NCBI GenBank assembly: GCA_022841745.1
Contig: JALHQW010000013.1
Location: 1 to 64,000, forward strand
Direction of reading: 5' to 3'
From: Saprospiraceae bacterium
GTDB taxonomy: Bacteria > Bacteroidota > Bacteroidia > Chitinophagales > Saprospiraceae
Length of the DNA stretch: 64,000 bases
Shown here: positions 8,016 through 15,433 of the stretch, piece after piece
How positions within the stretch are numbered: the first letter of the stretch is position 1
Layout: every line of letters begins with the position of its first letter
Notes under the pieces: model-generated
The model's input: only the letters and a program-made list of their open reading frames with translations
What the model was told of the DNA's origin: nothing
Database searches by the model: none
Made by a program: the position numbers and the translations under genes

Positions 8016-9494
8016 TTATTTCCCCCACCCCACCTCGTACAGATAATACTCCTCAGACCCCTCCATCGCCGGATAGAACGCCTGCACGACCCGCACGGAA
8101 TCGTTGAGCCGTTCGGCTGGGATGGGGTAGCTGGTGAGCAACAGCAAGTCGCCGTGCTCTTTGTACAGTGCCATTGCCACGGGCACGATGTCGTCGTATT
8201 TAAAGGCTTTTTGCCCCATGTTCCATAGGATGAAACTGCCATTTTTCAGTTGATTGGGGTAATAAATTGGGCGGCGCAAGTGAAAGGCAACGGGCGACAC
8301 TGCGTAGTCATAATCTCCAACGATCAAGCGGTTTTCGAGCTGGTGCTGCCGCAAAAAAGCAGCTACGTTCTGGCTTTGGGAAAAAGGGAAGCGTAGGTCG
8401 AAATAGGCCATTGGCGCAGCCGAAATCAACTGAACCAAAAGGATGATGGTGAAAAAGTCCAAACGCCGGGAAGGTTTTGGAACCTCATCGGTGATGTTGC
8501 CTGCCATCCAAAGCGCCATCACCCAAGCCAAGAAGAAATGCCCGTGGTGCCGGATGTACCCATGAAATTTCACCGCCAAGAACAGGCTGATGCCCAGCCA
8601 TGCCAGCCCGAAGAAGGCCAGTGCGAACGGCGATTTGCGCAGCGACCAAAAACAAGCCAGCAGCAGCACCCCGGCACCGATGCACTCGACGAGGGTGCGC
8701 CGTTCCCAATCCAGCAGGTTTTCCAACAGGTGGTGGCCCCAGCCGTGCAGCTCCCAAGGCGGCAGCGGCAGCATGGCCCGGAAGAAGCCGCCGAGCGCCG
8801 AGCGCCAGTCGGGGTTGGCCCATTTCCAGTTGGCGGCGTAGGCGGTATCGGGCGGCGGGGCCATGTCCCAAGCACTGAAAACGAAGCCAGCGGCAAGCAC
8901 GAGTCCGCCAATCGCCAGGCCCAACCAGCGCATCTCCCCTTTTTTACAGGCTTTTAATCCTTGGAAAAACAGCGGCACGCATAGCGCAGCGGCCAATAGC
9001 AGGGCGAACACGTTGCACTGCATCAAGGCAAAAAGCAGGGCACAGCGGACAGGCCAATGCCGTTGCCAGTCTTTCATCAGGCTGCATAAGCCGAGGGCCA
9101 ACAGCACACCAAGGGCGTAGTTGCGGGTGAGCACGCCATACTCGAAGAGGAAGAAATAACCGAAAACGAGCAACGCCTGCTGCCAGCAACCAAACGGCGA
9201 GCGCCAAAGCACGAGCGCCACCGAGGCGAGGGCGAGCAGCCAGTGCAACCATTGCACCGCACCAAAATCGGGCGTGAGGCGGGTGATGGCGAACAGCAGC
9301 AAATACCAAGCGCTGGGGTGGCCTTCGTAGCGGGCATTGTGGAAGAGTTCGGGCAATGAGGCACTCTGTCGGGCGATTTCCCAGCATTGCAGCTCGTCCC
9401 GCCAAGGCTCGTGGTGCCAGAGCAGGATGCCGCTCACGAGGGCGTAGAGCAGGAAAACAGCAAGCGGAAAGTCGTATGTTTTATGGATTTGCAC
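8016..9494 (-). CDS. Polytopic membrane protein, GT-C (family 39-like) glycosyltransferase candidate
   Basis: 492 aa with about ten hydrophobic segments. The first is followed by HHEPWRDELQCWEIA (about residues 27-41), the acidic loop typical of GT-C glycosyltransferases such as ArnT/PMT-like proteins, where Asp or Glu binds lipid-phosphate sugar donors and metal. YEGHPSAWYLLL follows, as in GT39-like proteins. The C-terminal third is soluble and predicted periplasmic. The start is GTG at 9492-9494, only 4 nt after the preceding gene's stop, so it is translated in the same operon. The donor and acceptor are unknown; a general membrane protein is the alternative. Confidence 0.6.
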   Translation of the reverse strand: MQIHKTYDFPLAVFLLYALVSGILLWHHEPWRDELQCWEIARQSASLPELFHNARYEGHPSAWYLLLFAITRLTPDFGAVQWLHWLLALASVALVLWRSPFGCWQQALLVFGYFFLFEYGVLTRNYALGVLLALGLCSLMKDWQRHWPVRCALLFALMQCNVFALLLAAALCVPLFFQGLKACKKGEMRWLGLAIGGLVLAAGFVFSAWDMAPPPDTAYAANWKWANPDWRSALGGFFRAMLPLPPWELHGWGHHLLENLLDWERRTLVECIGAGVLLLACFWSLRKSPFALAFFGLAWLGISLFLAVKFHGYIRHHGHFFLAWVMALWMAGNITDEVPKPSRRLDFFTIILLVQLISAAPMAYFDLRFPFSQSQNVAAFLRQHQLENRLIVGDYDYAVSPVAFHLRRPIYYPNQLKNGSFILWNMGQKAFKYDDIVPVAMALYKEHGDLLLLTSYPIPAERLNDSVRVVQAFYPAMEGSEEYYLYEVGWGK

Positions 9495-9498
9495 TGCG

Positions 9499-9972
9499 CT
9501 ATTTGTGCTTTATATGCAATTCTTCCCAAGGCGTCGAGCCGTCCTTTTCCCTCTTGAAGACAAGGTCGGTCGCCTCGCCCAGCACGATTTCGGCAGTGGT
9601 ATAGACGAGGTTGTCGGGCAGTAGGTGCCCGCCGATGGTGGTGCCGAGGCTGTCGCTGACGCTGAGGTGCAGGTGGCAGCCGTTGACGCTGACCGTGCCC
9701 GTCAGGCTCACGATTTCAAAATGGCCGTTGCGCTTGGCCCCATCGGGCTGGTTGGCGTAGCGGAGGTGCGTCTGTGTGAGGCTGCCCACGCAGGTCATCA
9801 CCCAACCTGCTTGTATGTTTTGCTGCTTCGCAAAAGCTTCGATTTCCCGGCGGAGGTCTTGGCCCGGCAGCAGGCGGAAGGCATGGATTTTCATGTTCGT
9901 CGGCATTTGCACAGCAGGCTGACGGCTGCATGCGATGAAAAGGGTGGCGATGAAAAGGAGGTGGAATTTCAT
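9499..9972 (-). CDS. PPC/DUF296-domain protein with lipoprotein signal
   Basis: 157 aa. Residues about 27-150 form a PPC (DUF296) domain: FRLLPGQDLRREIEAFAKQ, GWVMTCVGSLTQTHLRYA, HFEIVSLTGTVSVNGCHLH, GTTIGGHLLPDNLVYTTAE. PPC domains are the fold of plant AT-hook proteins, and bacteria carry stand-alone cytosolic versions. Here the domain is preceded by a textbook lipoprotein signal (MKFHLLFIATLFIACSRQP, Cys15), predicting an exported lipid-anchored form. Starting at the internal ATG (MKIHAFRLL, 9894) would give a cytosolic protein instead. It lies between nagB-like and GT-C-like genes in one operon. Confidence 0.75.
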   Translation of the reverse strand: MKFHLLFIATLFIACSRQPAVQMPTNMKIHAFRLLPGQDLRREIEAFAKQQNIQAGWVMTCVGSLTQTHLRYANQPDGAKRNGHFEIVSLTGTVSVNGCHLHLSVSDSLGTTIGGHLLPDNLVYTTAEIVLGEATDLVFKREKDGSTPWEELHIKHK

Positions 9973-10005
9973 GGAAATTGATTGAATTGGGGAATTCCAC
10001 GAACC

Positions 10006-10749
10006 CTAATTTCCCATTTTCTTAATTTCCAATCCCCCCGCCGCCCCTTCATCCAGCAGCACCTCGCTGTTCGGGTGGGTGCGGATGATGCTGGCGGGCA
10101 CGGCGCTCCCCATCTCGCCTTCCAGTGCCCTTTGCATGATGTCTGCCTTTTTTTGGCCATTGGCCAACATCAGCACCTGCTTGGCCTCCATGAGGTGGCG
10201 CAGGCCGAGGGTGATGCCGTATTTCAGTTCGGTCGCCTCCTTGAAATACTTCTGGCCGACTTCCAGCGTGATGCCTTCCAGCAGTTGCACATGGGCGTAG
10301 TTGCCGAAGTCCACGCCCGGTTCGTTGAAGCCGATATGGCCATTCATGCCCACGCCCACCAGCAGCAGGTCGAGGCCGCCCCGTTCGGTGATGAAGGCGT
10401 TCATGCGGGTACACTCGCCGTCGAGGTCGCTGCTCATGGCATCGAAGACGTGGTAGTTTGCCTTGGGCAACCCAAGCGGGTCGAACACATGGCGATGCAA
10501 AAAAGCATGGCAGGAGCCGTCGTTTTCTGGCGGTATGCCCACCCACTCGTCGAAGCCAGCAAACTGCAACTGGCTGGTATCCAGCCCATTGGCTTCTGCT
10601 TTTTCGCAAAAAAGGTCATAGGCCAGCCGTGGCGAATCGCCGGAGACGATGCCGATGAGGCAGTTGGGTTTGGCTTGCACGGCGGCGAACATGATGTCGG
10701 CGGCGTGGGCGGAGAGGGATTCGTAGGTTGGGAAGATTTTTAGTTGCAT
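10006..10749 (-). CDS. nagB: Glucosamine-6-phosphate deaminase
   Basis: 247 aa, close to the usual 240-266. It belongs to the NagB/6-phosphogluconolactonase superfamily: IGIVSGDSPRLAYDLF (phosphate loop), AGFDEWVGIP (matching the NagB LDEY/FDEW motif with catalytic Asp), and VGVGMNGHIGFNEPG, which carries the catalytic His and Glu of NagB. The H-x-x-F-N-E-P motif separates deaminases from 6-phosphogluconolactonases. It converts glucosamine-6-phosphate to fructose-6-phosphate and ammonia in the cytosol, feeding amino sugars into glycolysis. It lies 27 bp downstream of the CRTAC1-like gene and 33 bp before the PPC gene. Confidence 0.85.
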   Translation of the reverse strand: MQLKIFPTYESLSAHAADIMFAAVQAKPNCLIGIVSGDSPRLAYDLFCEKAEANGLDTSQLQFAGFDEWVGIPPENDGSCHAFLHRHVFDPLGLPKANYHVFDAMSSDLDGECTRMNAFITERGGLDLLLVGVGMNGHIGFNEPGVDFGNYAHVQLLEGITLEVGQKYFKEATELKYGITLGLRHLMEAKQVLMLANGQKKADIMQRALEGEMGSAVPASIIRTHPNSEVLLDEGAAGGLEIKKMGN

Positions 10750-10751
10750 GG

Positions 10752-10782
10752 TGGATGCTGGATATTGGATACTGGATTAGGA
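10752..10782. repeat. Heptamer tandem array TGGATNN x4
   Basis: TGGATGC, TGGATAT, TGGATAC and TGGATTA follow with no gaps from 10752 to 10779. The array fills the 27-bp gap between the CRTAC1-like stop codon (10777-10779, inside the array) and the nagB start. It has no inverted partner. Confidence 0.7.
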
Positions 10783-12504
10783 TTTGCGACGATTTTTAAG
10801 GAACGCAAACATAGCAACAATGACGGCAACCCCAATCAACAGCCACCGGGTATTGAACCTCGGCACATCGTCGCCTTGCACCACCGCACCACCCGCTTCT
10901 TTTACCCTCAGCAACTGGTTCACCCCTTGCCCCACCAGCACCTGCCGCTTGCCGCCCGACCAGGTGACAATGACCGAGTCCACCGTCGTGGCAGCACCGA
11001 GTCCGAAATGGGCAATAGTCGAGTTCTGCGAGATATGGCTGGAGCCGCCACCGTCAATCTCCCGCATCATGCGCTGGCCGCCTGCGACCACTGTCACCCG
11101 TGAGCCGAGGCCGTGCTTCTCGGCGTGTACCCCGTCAAGGGCCACTTTGAGCCAGTTGCCTTGGGTGGCGTCGTTGCGGTAGAGCTTGGTAACGCTGGGC
11201 ATCGGGTAGTTTTTCACGGCTTTTTGGTTTACGATGAGCACATCCATGTCGCCGTCGTTTTCGAGGTCAAAAATGACCGAGCCACGGCCAATGCCATAGT
11301 CTTGGATGCCTGCGGCACGGGCTATATCCGTGAATTTACCGCCTCCTCCCCCAACGCCAGAAGGGGAGATAGTGGGATTTTCGAAGAGAAAATCGCCCAT
11401 GGGCTGGCAATTGGGGTTTAGGTCGCCGTTGGCCACAAAGAGGTCGAGGTCGCCGTCGTGGTCGAAGTCGGCCCAGTTGGCGCCCCAACTGATGGTGAAA
11501 AAGCCCATGCCAAGCTCCTCTGCTTTATCGGTATATGGTTTGTCTTTTCCGCCGCTCACCATGAAGCGATTGAATTTGATATTGGTGACAAAATAGTCCA
11601 TAAAACCATTATTGTCATAATCGCCCACGGCGGCGGTCATAGCGTTTATCCTTAAATCCAAACCCACTTCTTTTTCCACATAAGTGAATGATTTGTCAGG
11701 AAAATTATTGCGGAGCAAATAATTGGGTTTTGCCTTATAACCGAAATCGTGGAGCACCAGTAAATCCTGGTCTCCGTCGTTGTCATAATCCGTGAAAAGG
11801 CCGCCAAAACCGAAGCCCCGATGGTTTAATCCATAATCGGCATATACGTCTTTAAATGCCTTGCCTTTTTTATTCATCAACAAATAACCCTCAGCGGTTT
11901 TGCTGGCATTTACGATGGTGGCGTCGTTGATTTCCGTTAATGGACCATCGTAATCAAGGAAATAATTCCCGACATATAAATCTGGCCAGCCATCGGCATT
12001 AAAATCGCCAAATGAACAACCCGTACTGAAGGAGTAGAGGTCATCCAAACCGTATTCCGAGGTAGCCTCCTTGAATTTTCCATTTCCAAGGTTTAGGAAG
12101 AACAGGTTCTCTGCCCGTGGCACGGCCTTCCGCTCGCCCTTGGTGGTGATGGTGGTGATGAACAGGTCAACGTAACCATCCCTGTTCACATCGGCCCCGG
12201 TCACGCCCTGTGTCACGTATTTTTTGGTGGCCTCCAGCCCGCTGCCCTCGAAGATGTTTCGGAATGTGCCGTCCTTTTGGTTGAGCAGCAGTTGGTCGTC
12301 GTTCATGCCGGAGGTGAGGTAGAGGTCTTCGTAGCCGTCGTTGTTAAGGTCAAAGACGCAGGCCCCGCCGCCGAACATGCCGTCATAGACTACGAACTGG
12401 TGGTTGATGCCAGTGGCAGCGGTGACCTCGGTGAAGTGGATTTGGGCTTGTAAGCTACTGAAAATCAGTAGGTTGAAAAGGATGAAAATCAGTTTGTTCA
12501 GCAT
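10777..12504 (-). CDS. CRTAC1-like VCBS/ASPIC-UnbV protein with C-terminal membrane anchor
   Basis: 575 aa. A signal peptide (MLNKLIFILFNLLIFSSLQAQ) is followed by VCBS/FG-GAP repeats with calcium-loop motifs (DLNNDGYED, DVNRDGYVD, DFNADGWPD, DYDNDGDQD, DYDNNGFMD, DFDHDGDLD, DLENDGDMD) up to about 430. An ASPIC/UnbV domain follows (about 450-520: GLGSRVTVVAGGQRMMREI, AHFGLGAA, VTWSGGKRQ). The protein ends in one hydrophobic helix plus a basic tail (WLLIGVAVIVAMFAFLKNRRKS), so the propeller is probably held on the inner membrane facing the periplasm. At about residues 376-388 an in-frame palindromic repeat has been inserted. Its role is unknown; such proteins often sit near SusC/SusD and haloperoxidase genes, as here. 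Confidence 0.85.
   Translation of the reverse strand: MLNKLIFILFNLLIFSSLQAQIHFTEVTAATGINHQFVVYDGMFGGGACVFDLNNDGYEDLYLTSGMNDDQLLLNQKDGTFRNIFEGSGLEATKKYVTQGVTGADVNRDGYVDLFITTITTKGERKAVPRAENLFFLNLGNGKFKEATSEYGLDDLYSFSTGCSFGDFNADGWPDLYVGNYFLDYDGPLTEINDATIVNASKTAEGYLLMNKKGKAFKDVYADYGLNHRGFGFGGLFTDYDNDGDQDLLVLHDFGYKAKPNYLLRNNFPDKSFTYVEKEVGLDLRINAMTAAVGDYDNNGFMDYFVTNIKFNRFMVSGGKDKPYTDKAEELGMGFFTISWGANWADFDHDGDLDLFVANGDLNPNCQPMGDFLFENPTISPSGVGGGGGKFTDIARAAGIQDYGIGRGSVIFDLENDGDMDVLIVNQKAVKNYPMPSVTKLYRNDATQGNWLKVALDGVHAEKHGLGSRVTVVAGGQRMMREIDGGGSSHISQNSTIAHFGLGAATTVDSVIVTWSGGKRQVLVGQGVNQLLRVKEAGGAVVQGDDVPRFNTRWLLIGVAVIVAMFAFLKNRRKS
11340..11378. repeat. GC-rich palindromic element inserted in frame in the CRTAC1-like gene
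   Basis: On the minus strand the segment reads CTCCCC, a 10-nt loop, then GGGGAG with flanking G/C, and encodes TISPSGVGGGGG between FLFEN and KFTDIA. Related proteins normally pass straight from the Asn-rich turn to the F-T-D strand, so this looks like an inserted repeat element. It resembles the elements at 14979-15005 and 22961-22999. Confidence 0.55.
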
Positions 12505-12546
12505 CTCGTAAAGAATAGTTAGCCAAGTTTGGCGGCCTAAAGATGC

Positions 12547-13596
12547 TCATTTCTTGGTTTTCATCCCTTTTTTAAGGCGTTCGTTCAGTTCGCGTTCCAT
12601 GTCCTCGACAGAGGGGAACGTCGGTTTCAGGTTGTCGGGCAGCTTGGTGGTCATCAGGTAATCGGATACGCCGATGGGCTTGTTCATGCCTCGCAGCGCA
12701 TACTCCACCACGATTTGGTTCTTCGACCTGCAAAGCACGATGCCTATGGATTGGCCATCCCCTTCGCCCCTCAGTTGGTCATCGGCTGCGGAGAGGTAGA
12801 AGCTCATTTTGCCCGCATCATCGGGTTGGAAGGGTTTCATCTTCAAATCCACCAACACAAAGCAGTGCAGCTTGAAATTGTAGAACAGCAGGTCAACTGG
12901 GTAGTCATTTTCGCCAACGGTGAAACGGTGCTGCCGAGCCACGAATGCGAATCCAGTGCCCATTTCGAGCAGCAGGTTGATGACGTGCTGCACCAGTTGC
13001 CGCTCCACGTCCAATTCCATCGCATCTTGGTCAATGGTCAGGAAGCCGAAATTATAGGGGTCTTTCAGCAATTGTGCGGCGAGGTCGGCCTGTGGCAATG
13101 GCAGCGTTTTTTCAAAATTATGGATGGCCTTGCCTTGGCGCTCGTGCAGCTTGGAGTCTATTTGCAGGTCGAGGATATTGCGTGACCAATTGTTTTGGAT
13201 GGTTTGAATCAGGTAAAATTCTGCGGCAGCGACGTCTTTTATCTTCCTGAAAATCAAGATGTTATGACCCCATGGAATTTGTCCAACAAGTTGTTGGACT
13301 TTTTCAGACGCATCTCTATAGAAATGGTAAAATTGACGGATATTAAAAAGATTTGTCCTGCCAAACCCACCCACATCCGGCATGTCCCGCTTCAAGTCAA
13401 CGGCCAAATGCTGGACGACCGCCGCCCCCCAGCCCAGTCGCTCCTGCTCCGAGACGATGCGCCTGCCAATGTCCCAATAGAGCTTGATGAGCTGCTCGTT
13501 GACCGTCAGCGCTGCCTTTATCTGCGCTGAACGGATGGTGGATTTGATGGATTCTACAAACGATTTGTAGTCTGGTGTGAGGTGCAGTTTTTCCAT
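12547..13596 (-). CDS. PD-(D/E)XK nuclease family protein (DUF1016/YhcG-like)
   Basis: 349 aa with the two-part DUF1016 layout. The N-terminal helical domain (about 10-160) has LYWDIGRRIVSEQERLGWG, FGRTNLFNIRQFYHFY and QIPWGHNILI. The C-terminal PD-(D/E)XK nuclease-like domain (about 180-330) has YPVDLLFYNFKLHCFVLVDLK, giving the D...(D/E)-x-K core (D in VDLLFY, D-L-K), then GIVLCRSKNQIVVEYAL. The substrate is DNA by family. YhcG-like genes are often linked to restriction-modification or other defence loci, but none lies next to this one, so it is a lone copy, perhaps horizontally acquired. It has its own candidate -7 element. Confidence 0.9.
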   Translation of the reverse strand: MEKLHLTPDYKSFVESIKSTIRSAQIKAALTVNEQLIKLYWDIGRRIVSEQERLGWGAAVVQHLAVDLKRDMPDVGGFGRTNLFNIRQFYHFYRDASEKVQQLVGQIPWGHNILIFRKIKDVAAAEFYLIQTIQNNWSRNILDLQIDSKLHERQGKAIHNFEKTLPLPQADLAAQLLKDPYNFGFLTIDQDAMELDVERQLVQHVINLLLEMGTGFAFVARQHRFTVGENDYPVDLLFYNFKLHCFVLVDLKMKPFQPDDAGKMSFYLSAADDQLRGEGDGQSIGIVLCRSKNQIVVEYALRGMNKPIGVSDYLMTTKLPDNLKPTFPSVEDMERELNERLKKGMKTKK

Positions 13597-13627
13597 AGTC
13601 GTGTGTTATTTGAAGAATTTGACCGCC

Positions 13628-13635
13628 CAAATATA
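13628..13635 (-). promoter_or_regulatory. -7 element of the DUF1016 nuclease gene
   Basis: The minus strand reads TATATTTG (perfect TAnnTTTG) 31 nt before the nuclease ATG, inside the short gap after the haloperoxidase gene. This suggests the nuclease gene is transcribed independently. A TTG lies 25 nt further upstream, slightly beyond the usual spacing. Confidence 0.45.
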
Positions 13636-13645
13636 GTGTTGTCGC

Positions 13646-15124
13646 TCAATTTTTCCACCTCAACCCAGTCACATTTTTTGCAATCCGCTTCCCCTCCCGC
13701 AGCCCCGTCTCATTGTCCTGCGGCGTATGGATGCCGCCGAGAAAGCGGGAATGGGCGCACTGCTCGGCCATTTCCTGAAAGGACTTGAAGTTGCACCCCA
13801 CGAACTTAGTGCCCCGAATCTCGTCCGGCCAGCGGCCCTCGTGGGAGCGGTCATCGAAGGCATAGTTTTCCCCAAACAAATGCGTCAGCACCTCCGCCGC
13901 AGCGCCGCCCTGAATGGCGTGACCGGATGGGAAGGCCGGGAACGGCGGGTCTGGCCAGAAGGACTCCCATCGTTGGTCTATGTACTGCGTGATATAGGCG
14001 TTCGGGCGCTCGCTGAAATAATGGTACTTCCACTTCCAACAGGCCACGTAGGCATCGGAGAGCGCCATGCCGAGATGGGCGTAAGCGGCAGCGCATTCGA
14101 TGAGGCCCGGCTTTTTCTCCAACATCACCTGCGTGGCGAGGAAATACGAATGGCCTGGCGGGGTGAAGGTAGAGTCGGGGTCATCGGCCCACCAGATGGC
14201 GGTCTGCTTCTCCTCGGTGGTCAGCGACTTGTTTTTTTCGTAAACGGCCAGCATCTGCTGGTAGTAAGGGGAGCCTTTCAGGGTGTCGAATTCAATCATT
14301 TTCGGGATTTCCAGCGCTTCATTTTCCTTCAAAAACATGCGGTTCCCGCCCCAGTGCGGGTGCAGCGGATGGTGGCTGAACGACTGCGAGAACAGGGCGG
14401 GCTTCCATTTGCCGGGGCCTTCCGGTTGCACGTAAGTCTTGTCGAAGTTCTTCAAATAACCCCGGTGCCCGCCGTCGGTTTTTGACCAATCGAATATTTG
14501 CTCCGAAACAGCCTTGCCGTAAGCTACCGACCTGTTTATCAGTGCTTTGTCATTTTGTTGCGCAGCAATATTTTCAAAAATGACCTGCTCAAGCGAGTCA
14601 ATTTTCGCCTTGTTCTCGTCGCTGGTTTGGTTATAGATGCTCCGCAAAATGGCAGCCTGCCCGGCGTTCAATGCCAAGCGCCAATCAATGGCTTGGTCGA
14701 GTGCTGGCTGTGGCAATTTGGGCAGGCCATTGAGTTGCCCAGCCAGCGAATTGTATTCGGGATAGCCCGCCACGACGCTTTCGTACATCGTGAGGCCGAT
14801 ATAGCCGAGGCAGCGGGCGGCGTAGGTCGGCGAGTTGGCCGGGGTGGTCTTGGTGACGTGCAGGGTGAGGTCGGCCCAGCGGGCAGTGATTTCGTGGTCG
14901 GGGATGGGGGCTTGTGGGGCCTTGGCACAACCTGGCAAAAACAAGACAGCAACCATTAGCCAAAAAACCAACCGAATGCCCGTATCGCCTTTGGGGGAGG
15001 GCGGGCTACCGAACCTTGCATTTCCAGAACTTGTGGGTTCTATAAACTGCCCCCTCGAAAAATGACGAGGTTCAATGGAGAAACCTGCTGTACTGGATTC
15101 AAAAACTGACTCCATAATCTTCAT
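13646..15124 (-). CDS. Vanadium-dependent haloperoxidase / PAP2-fold lipoprotein
   Basis: 492 aa. The C-terminal half carries the PAP2/vanadium-haloperoxidase vanadate-binding pattern: KWKYHYFSERPNAYI (K-x6-RP-like), FPSGHAIQGGAAAEVL (PSGH with the acid/base His) and SRFLGGIHTPQDN (SR-x3-GxH-x3-D; here H then P-Q-D). The family oxidises halides with peroxide or acts as a phosphatase. A lipoprotein segment (LVFWLMVAVLFLPGCAKAP) lies at about residues 52-68, so the first 50 residues, which overlap a palindromic repeat (SPPSPKGDTG), are probably not original. A TTG (14971) or ATT (14977) start would give a normal signal peptide. It is divergent from the SusC gene. Confidence 0.85.
   Translation of the reverse strand: MKIMESVFESSTAGFSIEPRHFSRGQFIEPTSSGNARFGSPPSPKGDTGIRLVFWLMVAVLFLPGCAKAPQAPIPDHEITARWADLTLHVTKTTPANSPTYAARCLGYIGLTMYESVVAGYPEYNSLAGQLNGLPKLPQPALDQAIDWRLALNAGQAAILRSIYNQTSDENKAKIDSLEQVIFENIAAQQNDKALINRSVAYGKAVSEQIFDWSKTDGGHRGYLKNFDKTYVQPEGPGKWKPALFSQSFSHHPLHPHWGGNRMFLKENEALEIPKMIEFDTLKGSPYYQQMLAVYEKNKSLTTEEKQTAIWWADDPDSTFTPPGHSYFLATQVMLEKKPGLIECAAAYAHLGMALSDAYVACWKWKYHYFSERPNAYITQYIDQRWESFWPDPPFPAFPSGHAIQGGAAAEVLTHLFGENYAFDDRSHEGRWPDEIRGTKFVGCNFKSFQEMAEQCAHSRFLGGIHTPQDNETGLREGKRIAKNVTGLRWKN
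14979..15005. repeat. GC-rich palindromic element at the haloperoxidase 5' end
   Basis: On the minus strand this reads GCCCTCCCCC, AAA, then GGCGAT-ACGGGC, a partial palindrome encoding SPPSPKGDTG just before the hydrophobic signal segment. Similar G/C runs occur at 11340-11378 and 22961-22999. It appears to have altered or replaced the original start region. Confidence 0.4.
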
Positions 15125-15433
15125 GCGACTTCGTTTTGGGCAAAGGTATCATTTGGCGTTTGTTAGTTTAGGCTGCAATTTTTCAACCCCGAAAAAAAAA
15201 TGTTCAAGAAACACTTCTTGATTTCCAAAACTTGTACTTCCTTTACAACCAGATTTCACCGTAAGCCAAAACGCCTTAAGCGACAAAATTTCTTTCTTTG
15301 AACCGCACAGCAACAACGTTTTATTTTGCGCTCTTTCCTACTTGCATCCCATTCTTCTAACGATTCAACATATCCATTCAAAGGCGTCAAATATATTTTT
15401 CACTTCAATTTTTTTGGTAAACCACTTTTTACT
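15125..15433. other. Divergent control region between haloperoxidase and SusC genes
   Basis: On the minus strand 15148-15141 reads TACCTTTG, a perfect Bacteroidota -7 element 17 nt before the ATG at 15124. On the plus strand TTTCTTTG at 15293-15300 is a one-mismatch -7 candidate for susC, which would give a leader of about 125 nt. An open frame from a TTG near 15326 precedes the susC ATG, but its product lacks a signal peptide shape, so I treat it as leader. Confidence 0.4.

Noticed and set aside
15326-15433. Upstream TTG start extending the SusC protein by 36 residues
   Set aside because: The extension would hide the clear signal peptide that begins at the ATG at 15434.
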